A DNA stretch of 33,276 bases from Bacteroidales bacterium. GTDB lineage: Bacteria > Bacteroidota > Bacteroidia > Bacteroidales > UBA10428. Of the stretch, positions 10,563-20,159 are shown in pieces. Position 1 is the first letter of the stretch. The number at the start of each line of letters is the position of its first letter. The stretch is taken from NCBI GenBank assembly GCA_016926205.1, contig JAFGPB010000021.1, positions 1-33,276 on the forward strand, read 5' to 3'. The notes under the pieces were generated by a model. It saw only the letters and a program-made list of their open reading frames with translations, searched no databases and was not told the origin of the DNA. The translations under genes and the position numbers were made by a program.

Positions 10563-13500
10563 ATGGAACTAGGAAACGTTTTAAAGAAGTTTTTCGGAAG
10601 TAAGTCACAGCGTGATATTAAGGCGATATTACCTCAGTTGCGTGAAATTCACGAAGAATACGAGAAAATAGTATTGCTCGGGAATGATCAGTTGCGCGCA
10701 AAAACTTCAGAACTGAAAGAATACATCCGCGGTAATATTCGTGAAGATGAAGATCGGATCGTGCAACTGAAACAGGAGATTGAGCCGGGGACATTGGAAG
10801 TGGAAAAAGTGGAAGAGTTCTACAACGAAATTGACAAAATCGAAAATGAGATTGCCGTAAAGACTGAAACAGCACTCATGGATATACTTCCTGTGGCTTT
10901 TGCAATCGTAAAAGAAACGGCACGCAGGTTCAAGGAAAATGATTATATAGAAGTAACAGCCAATGATTTTGATAAAGAGCTTGCCGCTAAACGTGACAGT
11001 GTTCAGATCGTCGGCAACAAAGCAAGGTATTTGAAAACATGGATTGCCGGGGGCAATCCGACGACATGGGATATGGTCCATTATGATGAACAGCTGATCG
11101 GAGGTGTTGTGCTGCATCAGGGTAAAATCGCGGAAATGGCCACAGGTGAGGGCAAAACATTTGTCGCTACGTTGCCGGTATTTCTGAATGCACTGGCGGG
11201 TAAGGGAGTTCATATTGTTACGGTAAATGACTATCTGTCCAAACGGGATTCAGAATGGATGGGACCTGTCTTTGAAATTCACGGACTTACTGTGGATTGC
11301 ATTGACAAACATCAGCCAAATTCCGAATCAAGAAGGAAAGCATATCTGGCAGACATTACCTATGGTACCAACAACGAGTTCGGTTTTGATTACCTGCGCG
11401 ATAATATGGCCATTAATCCGTCCGATCTGGTTCAACGGAAACACAACTATGCCATTGTCGATGAGGTTGACTCGGTATTGATCGACGATGCAAGAACGCC
11501 TTTGATCATTTCCGGTCCGGTTCCCAAAGGAGACATTCAGTCATTTGAGGAATTCAAACCACAAGTCGAAAAGCTGGTGAATGCGCAGCGCAATCTGGCA
11601 TCTAATTTTCTGGCCGAAGCAAAAAAGCTCATCAGCGAAGATAAAACGGAAGACGGAGGATTTAAGCTGCTGCAGGCTTTTAAAGGATTGCCAAAAAGCA
11701 AACCACTGATCAAGTTCCTGAGTGAACAGGGAAACAAAGCCCTGTTGCTGAAGACCGAAAACTTCTATATGCAGGAGAACAGCAAGAATATGTTTAAAGT
11801 TACGGATGATCTGTATTTTATCATTGATGAAAAGCTGAATTCTGTCGAAATGACTGAAAAGGGAATTGACCTGATAACGGGTTCTGCAGATGATGCAAAT
11901 TTTTTCATCATGCCTGATGTTGGTTCAGAGATCGCCGAACTTGAAAAATCTGATCTGTCACCTGCAGATAAACTCACCAAGAAAGATCAGATTCTGCAGG
12001 ACTATGCAATAAAATCTGACCGCATCCATACGGTTAATCAGCTGCTTAAGGCTTATACCATGTTCGAACGTGATGTTGATTATGTAGTGATGGACAATAA
12101 GGTGAAGATCGTCGATGAACAGACAGGCCGCATTCTTGAGGGGAGGAGGTATTCCGAGGGACTTCATCAGGCAATCGAGGCAAAGGAAAGGGTTAAGGTT
12201 GAAGCAGCAACACAAACCTTTGCCACGATCACATTGCAGAACTATTTCAGGATGTACAGAAAGCTTGCAGGTATGACCGGAACAGCTGAGACGGAAGCGG
12301 GAGAGTTATGGAACATTTACAAGCTGGATGTCGTTGTGATCCCAACGCACCTTCCGGTAGTCCGGGATGACAGGGATGATTTGGTATACAGGACCAAAAG
12401 GGAAAAATACAATTCTGTCATTGAAGAGATCCTGAACCTGCATGATCACGGACGACCCGTACTGGTGGGAACTACATCAGTAGAGATTTCGGAATTGCTA
12501 AGCAGGATGCTTAAACTGAAAGGCATCAAGCATAATGTGCTGAATGCCAAATTGCACCAGCGTGAAGCCGAGATCGTTGCTGAAGCAGGGAAAAGCGGGA
12601 CAGTTACAATTGCCACAAATATGGCGGGAAGAGGCACTGACATCAAACTCAGTGAAGAAGTCAGAACGGCGGGTGGTCTGGCCATCATCGGCACAGAAAG
12701 GCATGAATCCAGGCGCGTGGACCGGCAATTGCGGGGTCGTGCCGGCCGCCAGGGAGATCCGGGTTCTTCGCAATTCTATGTATCTCTTGAAGATGACCTG
12801 ATGCGGCTTTTTGCTTCAGACCGGATCGCTGGCTGGATGGCGCGTATGGGATGGTCGGAAGGAGAACCCATTCAGGCAAAAATGATCACACAGTCCATAG
12901 AAAGGGCGCAGAAGAAAGTTGAGGAAAACAACTTCGGGATCAGAAAGCGGTTGCTTGAATATGATGATGTGATGAACTCCCAGCGCGAAGTGATCTATAC
13001 AAAAAGAAAACATGCATTGTTTGGTGAACGTATTGAGGTGGATGTAGCAAGTATGATGTATGATGTATGTGAGAGTATTGTTGAACAGGGTCACGGAACA
13101 GTCGACTTTGAAGAATTCCGGTATAATGTTTTTCGTTATTTGTCAGTGGAAACCCCATTTCTGGATAAGGATTACATCAAATTATCACCTGTAGAGATCA
13201 CCGACAAATTATACAGAACTTTAAGAGAAACCTTTCAGAGAAAACAGTCACTTATTTCAAAACAGGTTTTCCCGGTCGTTAAGGAGGTTTATGAAAAACA
13301 GGGAAAACAATATGACAATATTGTCGTACCGATCACAGATGGTACAAAAGTATACAATATTGTAACCAACCTCGAGAAGGCCTATCATACAAACGGCGAG
13401 GAACTTGCAAAATCGTACATAAAAAACATTATCCTCCATGTCATTGATGATGCATGGAAAGAGCATTTGCGTGAACTGGATGATTTGAGGCAGTCTGTCC

Positions 13501-13865
13501 AGACCGCCACATATGAGCAGAAGGATCCTCTGCTGATCTATAAGTTCGAGTCTTTTGAACTTTTCAGGAACATGATCGACAAGGTCAACAAAGATGTGAC
13601 CGGCATACTGATCCGGGGTCAGATCCCAGTTCGCGATTCAAGCGGTATACAACGTGCTCAGGGACCCAGACGAACGGACTACAGCAATCTCGAAGCACAA
13701 AAACGTGAATTTCAGCGTGAACATTCAGAAGGAAGGAGAAAAGAAGAACATGTCCAACCCGTAAGGGTGGAGAAGAAAGTCGGAAGGAACGATCCCTGTC
13801 CCTGCGGCAGCGGGAAGAAATACAAACATTGCCATGGTGCACCTTCCATGGCAACAAAGGGTTGA
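10563..13865 (+). CDS. secA: preprotein translocase ATPase SecA
   Basis: Motor ATPase that pushes unfolded preproteins through SecYEG, supplying among others the signal-peptide proteins encoded to the right. The first motor domain has MATGEGKT and [19 protein letters not shown]; the second has [12 protein letters not shown] and [14 protein letters not shown]. The C-terminus carries the zinc-binding SEC-C motif [19 protein letters not shown]. At 1100 residues it is about 200 longer than E. coli SecA. Extra sequence sits in the preprotein-crosslinking region (about residues 318-492), as in other Bacteroidota. I use [15 protein letters not shown], since the track's start is a TTG lying upstream of the -7 element. 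The stop is 7 bases from the convergent dapA stop. Confidence 0.97.
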   Translation: MELGNVLKKFFGSKSQRDIKAILPQLREIHEEYEKIVLLGNDQLRAKTSELKEYIRGNIREDEDRIVQLKQEIEPGTLEVEKVEEFYNEIDKIENEIAVKTETALMDILPVAFAIVKETARRFKENDYIEVTANDFDKELAAKRDSVQIVGNKARYLKTWIAGGNPTTWDMVHYDEQLIGGVVLHQGKIAEMATGEGKTFVATLPVFLNALAGKGVHIVTVNDYLSKRDSEWMGPVFEIHGLTVDCIDKHQPNSESRRKAYLADITYGTNNEFGFDYLRDNMAINPSDLVQRKHNYAIVDEVDSVLIDDARTPLIISGPVPKGDIQSFEEFKPQVEKLVNAQRNLASNFLAEAKKLISEDKTEDGGFKLLQAFKGLPKSKPLIKFLSEQGNKALLLKTENFYMQENSKNMFKVTDDLYFIIDEKLNSVEMTEKGIDLITGSADDANFFIMPDVGSEIAELEKSDLSPADKLTKKDQILQDYAIKSDRIHTVNQLLKAYTMFERDVDYVVMDNKVKIVDEQTGRILEGRRYSEGLHQAIEAKERVKVEAATQTFATITLQNYFRMYRKLAGMTGTAETEAGELWNIYKLDVVVIPTHLPVVRDDRDDLVYRTKREKYNSVIEEILNLHDHGRPVLVGTTSVEISELLSRMLKLKGIKHNVLNAKLHQREAEIVAEAGKSGTVTIATNMAGRGTDIKLSEEVRTAGGLAIIGTERHESRRVDRQLRGRAGRQGDPGSSQFYVSLEDDLMRLFASDRIAGWMARMGWSEGEPIQAKMITQSIERAQKKVEENNFGIRKRLLEYDDVMNSQREVIYTKRKHALFGERIEVDVASMMYDVCESIVEQGHGTVDFEEFRYNVFRYLSVETPFLDKDYIKLSPVEITDKLYRTLRETFQRKQSLISKQVFPVVKEVYEKQGKQYDNIVVPITDGTKVYNIVTNLEKAYHTNGEELAKSYIKNIILHVIDDAWKEHLRELDDLRQSVQTATYEQKDPLLIYKFESFELFRNMIDKVNKDVTGILIRGQIPVRDSSGIQRAQGPRRTDYSNLEAQKREFQREHSEGRRKEEHVQPVRVEKKVGRNDPCPCGSGKKYKHCHGAPSMATKG

Positions 13866-13872
13866 TCCGGAT

Positions 13873-14760
13873 TCATTCAGCCAGAGCTTTGACCAGTCCC
13901 TGTAACTTCCTGTAATGTTTTTCACTTACGGGAACAAGGGGAAGACGGACATGGTTCTGTGCAATTTTTAAGATTTCCAGTACTGCTTTAATGCCTGAAG
14001 GGCTGCCTTCTTCAAACAATGCTGACATCATACCGAGCAATTTGTACTGTAATGCTGCAGCTTCGGGAAAATTGTTCCTTAAAGCATGATTAACAATGTC
14101 CGAAAACTCTTTCGGATAAGCATTTGCTATAACGGATATGGCACCTGAGGCCCCCAGCGATATCATGGGCAGTGTAAGTGCATCATCACCGGAAATCACC
14201 AGAAAATCATCAGGTTTTTCTTTAAGGATCTGCATGATCTGGCTAAAATTGCCCGAAGCTTCCTTGACGGCGATGATGTTCCTGAAATCGCGTGCAAGTT
14301 TTACCGTGGTTTCAGCAGCTATATTTGATCCGGTCCTTCCGGGTACATTGTACAGGATGACCGGGACCGGGGACACCTGCACAATGGCTTTATAATGCAT
14401 GTATATTCCATTTTGGGATGGCTTGTTGTAATAGGGGGCAACGGAAAGCAATGCGCTCACACCCTCGCAGTCAAAATGACTGATGGCATCAACGACGTCC
14501 TGCGTATTGTTGCCTCCGATACCAATAACAACGGGAATTCTGCCGTTGACAGATTCCAGCACAAAACTGACAACCGCTTTCTTTTCATCTTTTGAAAGGG
14601 TGACAGATTCACCGGTAGTGCCCAGGACAACCACATAGTTCACCCGGCCTTCGACAATATGGTCTATGAGCTTACCGAGCGATGGAAAGTCGATGCTGCG
14701 ATCATTTCTGAAAGGTGTCACTATAGCAACACCTGTACCTGTAAGTCTTTTCTTCATCAT
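13873..14760 (-). CDS. dapA: 4-hydroxy-tetrahydrodipicolinate synthase (DapA)
   Basis: Condenses pyruvate with aspartate semialdehyde, the first committed step to diaminopimelate and lysine. The 295-residue (beta/alpha)8 barrel has the Schiff-base Lys166 in AVKEASG, the catalytic Tyr in ILYNVPGRTG, the GTTGES loop and ISGDDALTLPM. Its ATG overlaps the stop of the upstream DUF6913-like gene (ATGA), so the two are translationally coupled. A second ATG follows immediately, leaving the start uncertain by one codon. Confidence 0.96.
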   Translation of the reverse strand: MMKKRLTGTGVAIVTPFRNDRSIDFPSLGKLIDHIVEGRVNYVVVLGTTGESVTLSKDEKKAVVSFVLESVNGRIPVVIGIGGNNTQDVVDAISHFDCEGVSALLSVAPYYNKPSQNGIYMHYKAIVQVSPVPVILYNVPGRTGSNIAAETTVKLARDFRNIIAVKEASGNFSQIMQILKEKPDDFLVISGDDALTLPMISLGASGAISVIANAYPKEFSDIVNHALRNNFPEAAALQYKLLGMMSALFEEGSPSGIKAVLEILKIAQNHVRLPLVPVSEKHYRKLQGLVKALAE

Positions 14761-15413
14761 GAATTGTCTTTTTTGATGATCAAAAGGTAGTGTAGGAGCT
14801 GATTTATCAGAAAGTTAAGCTGAAGCTCAGATTCTGTCTTTTTTGTCATATCAGGATCAAAATTTCTTTCTTTAAAATTTTCAGGTTTTCCGGAATATAT
14901 CTCAGACTGCAGCTTCCTCATCTCTGCTTTTTCCTTTTCTATATCAATCATCAGATCAAGAATATTATCCTCAGGGGTATATCTGCCTGCTTTAAATCTG
15001 GCAGGTGAAAGGGCGGTAATATACTGAATGGGATAATGGTTTTCAAGGCTCAGGTCGATCAGAATGTCAAAAGGTTCATTCATGAATTTGTCCGTAATAT
15101 CCGAACAGGGTTTATGGTACCAGTTCAGATTGCCCTTATGAAAGAAATCAAAGCCTTTTCTGTACAGATACTGATCAATCAGGTTTTTGCTTTGGACATA
15201 GCCCAGTATGCTCACTTCAACATCGTGTTCTGAAATTCTTTTTGCCAGGTCTCTTATGATTTCAAAACTGTTCAGCTCGGTTGCATTATAAATAACACCG
15301 ATTTTCCTTGCTTCAGCCAAATTGCAGACCACAGGATTCCGTTTTCTTTTCTTCAGTTGCTTTTTCAGCATAAAACTGCCGACACGGATTTTAATTTCAC
15401 CAAGCCATTCCAT
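14757..15413 (-). CDS. conserved Bacteroidota protein, DUF6913-like
   Basis: A 218-residue protein without signal peptide or membrane segment and with a basic N-terminus (KKQLKKRKRN). It continues ARKIGVIYNATE, a Rossmann-like beta strand, and later FDILIDLSLENHYPIQYITAL. The pattern resembles the uncharacterised DUF6913 family found in Bacteroidota. I know of no established function. It overlaps dapA by 4 bases and is probably the promoter-proximal gene of a two-gene operon, hinting at a role coupled to lysine or cell-wall precursor synthesis, but this is inference from position only. An internal ATG (MLKKQLKK) at residue 15 is an alternative start. Confidence 0.75.
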   Translation of the reverse strand: MEWLGEIKIRVGSFMLKKQLKKRKRNPVVCNLAEARKIGVIYNATELNSFEIIRDLAKRISEHDVEVSILGYVQSKNLIDQYLYRKGFDFFHKGNLNWYHKPCSDITDKFMNEPFDILIDLSLENHYPIQYITALSPARFKAGRYTPEDNILDLMIDIEKEKAEMRKLQSEIYSGKPENFKERNFDPDMTKKTESELQLNFLINQLLHYLLIIKKDNS

Positions 15414-15579
15414 GATGCAATTTTATGAAAAATAACCAGACAATTGTAAAAAAACTTATTCAGTCTGAAAAAACGGGTTTCTGTCTATGAAAACGGCTTA
15501 TCCTTCTATTCCTTTTGCCCCTGTAATTGACATTATTGTAAATTAGTATCTTAATTGATGTTTATGACTGTTGGATACA
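15414..15579. promoter_or_regulatory. divergent intergenic region (DUF6913-dapA / lytS-lytR)
   Basis: An AT-rich 166-base gap between divergent operons. The promoters must lie here or just inside the genes, but only imperfect -7 matches were found: TCCTTTTG at 15510 on the plus strand, and TACAATTG (complement of 15441-15448) on the minus strand. No RNA structure was recognised. Confidence 0.3.
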
Positions 15580-16908
15580 ATGGAAAACAAGTTTTCAGGC
15601 AACACTGCTAAAGTTGCACTGCATATTATGGCATGGGTCATTCTGATTGTTTTGCCACAATACCTGGGAGGGCGCTATTGGGGCAACAGCAATCTTTTTA
15701 CATGGTGGTTTTTTGTGAATACCGGGACCTACCTGATCATTTTCTATGCCAATTACCTGTTTCTGGTTCCCAGATTTTATATTGCGGGCAAAAGACTTGT
15801 ATACTTTTTAGCCGCAATAGTTTTAATGGTTGGGATATACTATCTGACTGAATTTTCAAACGAAACCTTCTTTAGAATAAAGAGAACGGAATGGCTGACC
15901 TCTTTAGCCGATTCTTCCAGACAGGATACGATTGGTGTTGTCACGTACAAGGGAGTTCAGGAACGAATTGCACGGAATGCAGATGACAGCAGCCTGATCG
16001 CTGACTTTGCCGCGAATGCAGGCAGAGCAAAAAACCGTACAGATACAGCTTTCAATGTTGGCACCAGGAATGATTCGGTAAGATTTTACCGGGGTTCGGA
16101 CGGTGTTTCAGGTTTTGGCCAGCCTCAGACTGACAACGCTGAAAGAAGACCTAGACCACCCAATGATCTGAGAAATCTGTTCCGGCCATTTCCTTTTCAT
16201 GTTTACAACTATGCATTAACGGCGCTCTTTTTTACCTTTTTTTCGCTGGGATTGAGAGTAATGGAACGACATGCAAGAATTGAAAAGAGACAAAAAGAAC
16301 TTGAAAGGGAAAAGCTGAATTCAGAGCTGGCATTATTAAAAAACCAGATAAGCCCACATTTCTTTTTTAACACACTGAATAATATTTACGCTCTTATTGC
16401 CATCAATACATCAGATTCTCAGGAGGCTGTGCTGAAGCTTTCCAGACTGATGCGTTACCTTCTTTATGAATCGGAACAAGGCAAGACTCGGCTCAGCAGC
16501 GAAATTGAATTTATGAACAATTATATTGATCTGATGAGGTTGAGGATGAGTGATAAGGTTTCATTGTCCGTCGGTTTCCCGGAGGATTATGAAGATTGTT
16601 CATTGCCACCCCTGCTTTTCATACCTTTTATTGAGAATGCCTTTAAACATGGTATCACGTACCGTGAAAAACCGTATATTGAGATTTCCATGCACCTGAA
16701 AAAGGAGAAGCTTATTTTCCATTGCAGCAACAGCATTGGGAAAAAGTCCATCGAAGAGGAAAGGGAGCAGCATAACGGCATAGGTCTGGACAATGTTACT
16801 AAAAGATTGAAACTGCTTTTCCCGGATCAGCATAAGTTGAAAATTGATCAGAGCACAAAAGATTTTCACGTGCACCTTGAAATAGACCTTAAGCAATATT
16901 CACAATGA
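15580..16908 (+). CDS. LytS/YehU-type sensor histidine kinase
   Basis: Inner-membrane sensor kinase of the His_kinase (PF06580) type. Three hydrophobic segments occupy about residues 15-110, followed by a polar loop of roughly 100 residues presumably outside the membrane. A fourth segment (YNALTALFFTFFSLGLRVM-like) and a short coiled coil lead into the catalytic part. Phospho-acceptor His260 lies in QISPHFFFNTLNN, and the ATP-binding N-box is PFIENAFKHG. I start at the ATG (MENKFSGN), since the track uses an upstream TTG. The stop overlaps the ATG of the LytTR regulator by 4 bases, defining a cognate pair. The long loop is larger than in many kinases of this type and may be the sensor. The signal is unknown. 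Confidence 0.92.
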   Translation: MENKFSGNTAKVALHIMAWVILIVLPQYLGGRYWGNSNLFTWWFFVNTGTYLIIFYANYLFLVPRFYIAGKRLVYFLAAIVLMVGIYYLTEFSNETFFRIKRTEWLTSLADSSRQDTIGVVTYKGVQERIARNADDSSLIADFAANAGRAKNRTDTAFNVGTRNDSVRFYRGSDGVSGFGQPQTDNAERRPRPPNDLRNLFRPFPFHVYNYALTALFFTFFSLGLRVMERHARIEKRQKELEREKLNSELALLKNQISPHFFFNTLNNIYALIAINTSDSQEAVLKLSRLMRYLLYESEQGKTRLSSEIEFMNNYIDLMRLRMSDKVSLSVGFPEDYEDCSLPPLLFIPFIENAFKHGITYREKPYIEISMHLKKEKLIFHCSNSIGKKSIEEEREQHNGIGLDNVTKRLKLLFPDQHKLKIDQSTKDFHVHLEIDLKQYSQ

Positions 16909-17618
16909 TCAGAACCATAGTAATTGATGATGAGCCACTTGCTTTGCAGCTTGTGGAAGGATATGCGGAAAAAACACCGGGTTTAAAGCTCGTTGGCAAA
17001 TTTGACAATCCGCTGGATGCTTTGGAATTCATGTCCGGGGAGAGCGTAGACCTGATTTTCGTGGATATCCAGATGCCTGATCTGAACGGTATTGAATTTA
17101 CACGTGCTTTGGAGAAAGGACCTAAGGTCATTTTTACAACGGCATATGAAAAATATGCGCTTGAAGGTTTCAGACTGGATGTCGTGGATTACCTGCTGAA
17201 ACCTTTCAGCTATGAAGAATTCCTCAAGGCTGTAAATAAAGCCAGCCGATTGATAAAGCTTGAGCAGGGAATGCAAAATCAGATAGCAGCTGATGATGAA
17301 TTTCTTTTCCTGAAATCAGAATATAAAATAAAAAGGATCAATTTCAATGACATCCTTTATATAGAAGGGCTTAAGGATTACATAAAAGTTTATACCCAGA
17401 ATGAAACCAGGCCCGTATTGTCATTAACCTCTTTAAAACTGCTTGAATCAAAACTTCCAGGTTCAAAATTTATGCGTGTGCACCGTTCATTCATAGTGAA
17501 CCTGAGAAAAATCCATACCATTGAACGTAGCAGAATCGTGTTCGGGAAGACGTATATTCCGGTAAGCGAACAATACAAAGATAAATTCCAGGATTATGTG
17601 AACAGAAATTTTCTGTAA
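16905..17618 (+). CDS. LytTR-family DNA-binding response regulator
   Basis: A 237-residue regulator with an N-terminal receiver (acidic pair VIDDEP, phospho-acceptor Asp54 in IFVDIQMPD, conserved Lys in YLLKPFS) and a C-terminal LytTR DNA-binding domain (about 135-237). The latter includes ILYIEGLKDYIKVYT and MRVHRSFIVNLRKI. It is coupled to the upstream kinase by a 4-base overlap. LytTR regulators bind short direct repeats upstream of their targets. The targets here are unknown, and the neighbouring lipase gene is convergent rather than divergent. Confidence 0.95.
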   Translation: MIRTIVIDDEPLALQLVEGYAEKTPGLKLVGKFDNPLDALEFMSGESVDLIFVDIQMPDLNGIEFTRALEKGPKVIFTTAYEKYALEGFRLDVVDYLLKPFSYEEFLKAVNKASRLIKLEQGMQNQIAADDEFLFLKSEYKIKRINFNDILYIEGLKDYIKVYTQNETRPVLSLTSLKLLESKLPGSKFMRVHRSFIVNLRKIHTIERSRIVFGKTYIPVSEQYKDKFQDYVNRNFL

Positions 17619-17623
17619 TCCAT

Positions 17624-18880
17624 CTATTTGGATTCGAGTTCATTGAACCAAAGAATTGACGCAACTCCCCAGGGTATGACACCTGTGTTGTGCACAAGTC
17701 CTTCAAATTCAAAAAAATTCACCCGGTCTGTGGTTACACCGATTTGAATGAAATCATCAAATATTTCAGACGACTGCGAGGGTGGCACATCAAGGTCATC
17801 CGAACCATGGTAGAAATTTATGTATGAACTTGTATTCCAGGCATATGTACTGTTATCTGCCATCGCGTTTCTGAGCTGTGCAAAATCAGCCCCGTCTGTG
17901 AAATCCTCTATGACTTCAGTGGTGATCAGATCCTCTATTACACCGGTAAGTTGCGCGTTGATCTGAGCACTTGACAAACTACCGTTAAACAACCCGGGAA
18001 TAAGGCTGGCATAAGGTTCATTGAAAAACTTGTCCATTTCATCCTGAATGGTTCCATAAACCTTTTGTGCATAAATGAAATAGGGAAGATACATGGGACT
18101 GGGTATGGTTACCTGACTTATAAAATATTCCGTTATGGAAATCAGATCGTAGGCACCGGCCCCACAGGATGCGGCAACAACATCAAATCCGGGATCAGGG
18201 CCGTTTTCAATGGCATCAAGAACAGACAATGTCGCGCCTCCTCCCTGTGAATATCCCATCAGGTAGTAATTTCCGCTACAGCTCGCGGTAATGCCCCTGA
18301 CATCGACCAGTTCAACAGCAGCCTTGATCATGTCAATCACTGACCGGTCAGTACATTCCTTATTGAAATAAGGATGCACGATGTCTGCGGAAGCCCCGAA
18401 TCCGATATAATCAGGCATGACCATGATATAACCGTTCCCGGCCATACTCTGGATCAGCTGATATTCCGTCCGGAAAGGGTCCATACTTGGCACATCGTCA
18501 TTCAATGTCGTGGTGCCATTCTGAAAACTGATCAGCGGGAAAGCTTCACCGGCTGAGGGAACGCAAACCAATCCGGAAGCTTCAATAAGAGAATCTCCAT
18601 AGTATGTTTCATAAGTGATCCTGTATACATCGACACCGTATTCCGTATTGGTGAGCAGAGATCCGGCACCGGCTTCCGGGTATTGCTGGTTCAGCATGGT
18701 CAGCATAAACTGTATCGATGACAGGTTGAGTGTGCTCACTTTTTCATATTCGAGCAGAAGGTCACCATAGAATTCTTCGTCGTTGGTCTTATTACATGAC
18801 GCAACAATGATACTGATTACAACGGTCAGCATCATGCATAAACCTGGCAGAGGTTTTAATGAGTTAAGTCTTTTCATCAC
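17624..18880 (-). CDS. secreted lipase-like alpha/beta-hydrolase lipoprotein
   Basis: A 418-residue protein with a lipoprotein signal peptide (hydrophobic stretch ending VASC, lipidated Cys29), so probably anchored in a membrane. The body is an alpha/beta hydrolase resembling secretory lipases. The nucleophile is Ser211 in GYSQGG, followed by a likely acid in HGSDDLDVP (about 361) and a catalytic His in GLVHNTG (about 397). The spacing fits a complete triad. The substrate is not evident; an ester lipid, or another esterase or acyl-transfer substrate, is possible. The stop is only 5 bases from the lytR stop (convergent). The start has two adjacent ATGs (MMKR). Confidence 0.85.
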   Translation of the reverse strand: MMKRLNSLKPLPGLCMMLTVVISIIVASCNKTNDEEFYGDLLLEYEKVSTLNLSSIQFMLTMLNQQYPEAGAGSLLTNTEYGVDVYRITYETYYGDSLIEASGLVCVPSAGEAFPLISFQNGTTTLNDDVPSMDPFRTEYQLIQSMAGNGYIMVMPDYIGFGASADIVHPYFNKECTDRSVIDMIKAAVELVDVRGITASCSGNYYLMGYSQGGGATLSVLDAIENGPDPGFDVVAASCGAGAYDLISITEYFISQVTIPSPMYLPYFIYAQKVYGTIQDEMDKFFNEPYASLIPGLFNGSLSSAQINAQLTGVIEDLITTEVIEDFTDGADFAQLRNAMADNSTYAWNTSSYINFYHGSDDLDVPPSQSSEIFDDFIQIGVTTDRVNFFEFEGLVHNTGVIPWGVASILWFNELESK

Positions 18881-19236
18881 TAAATATTCTGAATTTATTC
18901 ATAAATCTTGCTTCTCCAAAGTACAATGCATCAAAATTTAATGGCCTGATCATCCTTTCATTTCCGGTCTTTAAGAAAACAGGAAATTAAAAAGTTATAT
19001 CCCGACTGATGCAGGATGAATATGCCCGGACAAATTTAGTGCTTATTCTGAAATATGGCATATCCTTCCGGTACATCTTCCATCGGGAACAGGATGAACA
19101 GTACTATTCATAATGCCGCTCACGGTTTCCGCATCCTGCGAATCATCAACGGATACCCTTTCAATCAGGGTCGATCAGTTCATCTCAGATCTTGTCCTCC
19201 GGATCTTCATGCTTTCACCTATCTGTAAATACGGAT
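18881..19236. other. 356-base gap without a convincing gene
   Basis: The only stretch above 300 bases without an assigned gene. Its left end is the AT-rich upstream region of the lipase gene. The rest holds only short open frames: a 57-codon plus-strand frame near 19055-19230 and a 43-codon minus-strand frame (VSVDDSQDAETVSG...). Neither has a recognisable family or start context. No perfect -7 element, riboswitch or strong hairpin was seen. It may be decayed coding sequence. Confidence 0.5.
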
Positions 19237-19920
19237 TTACTGCAAAGACATCAAAATATTAAAAACAGCATTGTTCAGGTTTTTGATCGCCAATGAAATA
19301 TTCCAGTTTTCAACCTTGCGGAGTTCCACGAAATAGGATATGGCACGGATTTGAAGGAACGGTATGTTTTCCATCAGGCAAACATAAAAAAATGCTGCGC
19401 CTTCCATGGTAACGATGTCACAATTGAATTTGCTTTTTATCTTCTGAATGTTTTCTATCTTTTCGTGCATGGTGTTCAAGGTAATTGATTTCACGGTAAC
19501 AAGCGAATCCACTGAAGACAGCTCAAATGTGCCAATGCTGCGCAGTACTTCACCTGTAAACGGAAATGAATCTTCCTGAAGCATCTCTTTTTCGCTCAGC
19601 GTGAAAAAAGAGTTTTTATCTTCAAATCCCAGGTCGGCAAACTGGTCCTGAATGACATTCACGATGACGCCAAGTTCCAGAAAGTAGTCAAAACTGCCTG
19701 CAATACCAGCATTTATAGCAAGATCATAGTTGAAAATGCTGAATGTTTTTAAAAGCTGATACGTCATGAAGACACTACCGTGACCCGTGACAAGAATATC
19801 TATGTCCAGTATACCCATATGGTAGCTGGATAGATTTTCATTCAGTTGTGCGACAAAATCGAGTTTGTCACGCAATTCCTTAACTTCTTTGTTTGTGGCA
19901 GTAACAATAAGGATCTTCAT
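19237..19920 (-). CDS. mqnB: futalosine hydrolase (MqnB-like)
   Basis: Nucleosidase of the MTA/SAH-nucleosidase fold that removes the base from futalosine (or 6-amino-6-deoxyfutalosine) in the alternative menaquinone pathway. Visible features are INAGIAGSF, the strand with FADLGFED, the purine-site VTMEGAAFFYVC, and RAISYFVELRKVENW. The extended MEGAAFFYVC and the C-terminal arginine/tryptophan stretch favour MqnB over MTA/SAH nucleosidase, although the substrate is inferred. No other mqn genes are in the window. I use the ATG at 19920 (MKILIVTAT); the track adds a TTG-led pair of residues. It is divergent from folE. Confidence 0.82.
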   Translation of the reverse strand: MKILIVTATNKEVKELRDKLDFVAQLNENLSSYHMGILDIDILVTGHGSVFMTYQLLKTFSIFNYDLAINAGIAGSFDYFLELGVIVNVIQDQFADLGFEDKNSFFTLSEKEMLQEDSFPFTGEVLRSIGTFELSSVDSLVTVKSITLNTMHEKIENIQKIKSKFNCDIVTMEGAAFFYVCLMENIPFLQIRAISYFVELRKVENWNISLAIKNLNNAVFNILMSLQ

Positions 19921-19982
19921 GAGCAATTCTGTTAAGTCAGGGATGGGATAAAGTCATTGAACCCTGATAAAGGTTTTTCGAA

Positions 19983-19990
19983 CAAAAGTA
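19983..19990 (-). promoter_or_regulatory. putative -7 promoter element for mqnB
   Basis: On the minus strand this reads TACTTTTG, a full TAnnTTTG match about 63 bases before the mqnB ATG. The upstream -33 position does not show TTTG. Confidence 0.4.
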
Positions 19991-20065
19991 AATTCCTCAT
20001 GGAAATGTCAGTCTTTCTTAAGAATAATTCAACACTTTAGTAAACAATTTTTGAAATATTCGGGT

Positions 20066-20073
20066 TAAATTTG
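20066..20073 (+). promoter_or_regulatory. putative -7 promoter element for folE
   Basis: TAAATTTG is a full match to TAnnTTTG, about 87 bases before the chosen folE start. A TTTG occurs 12 bases upstream, which is shorter than the usual 19-21 spacing. A second imperfect copy (CATTTTTG) lies near 20102. Confidence 0.4.
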
Positions 20074-20147
20074 TCGTCATCTGAAAAATCTAAAGTTATA
20101 ACATTTTTGGTATGTTCGGCAGAATAGGGCCAATTGACAAGTTACAT

Positions 20148-20152
20148 AGGAG
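20148..20152 (+). promoter_or_regulatory. Shine-Dalgarno-like AGGAG that decides the folE start
   Basis: AGGAG lies 7 bases before ATG 20160, giving the one clear SD-like site seen in this window. It favours [10 protein letters not shown] over the upstream ATG at 20112 (MFGRIG). Confidence 0.45.
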
Positions 20153-20159
20153 TACCCAT

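Noticed and set aside
17617-17634. Hairpin AATCC/GGATT between lytR and the lipase gene as bidirectional terminator
   Set aside because: The stem is only 5 base pairs and there is no T-run; it overlaps the coding ends.
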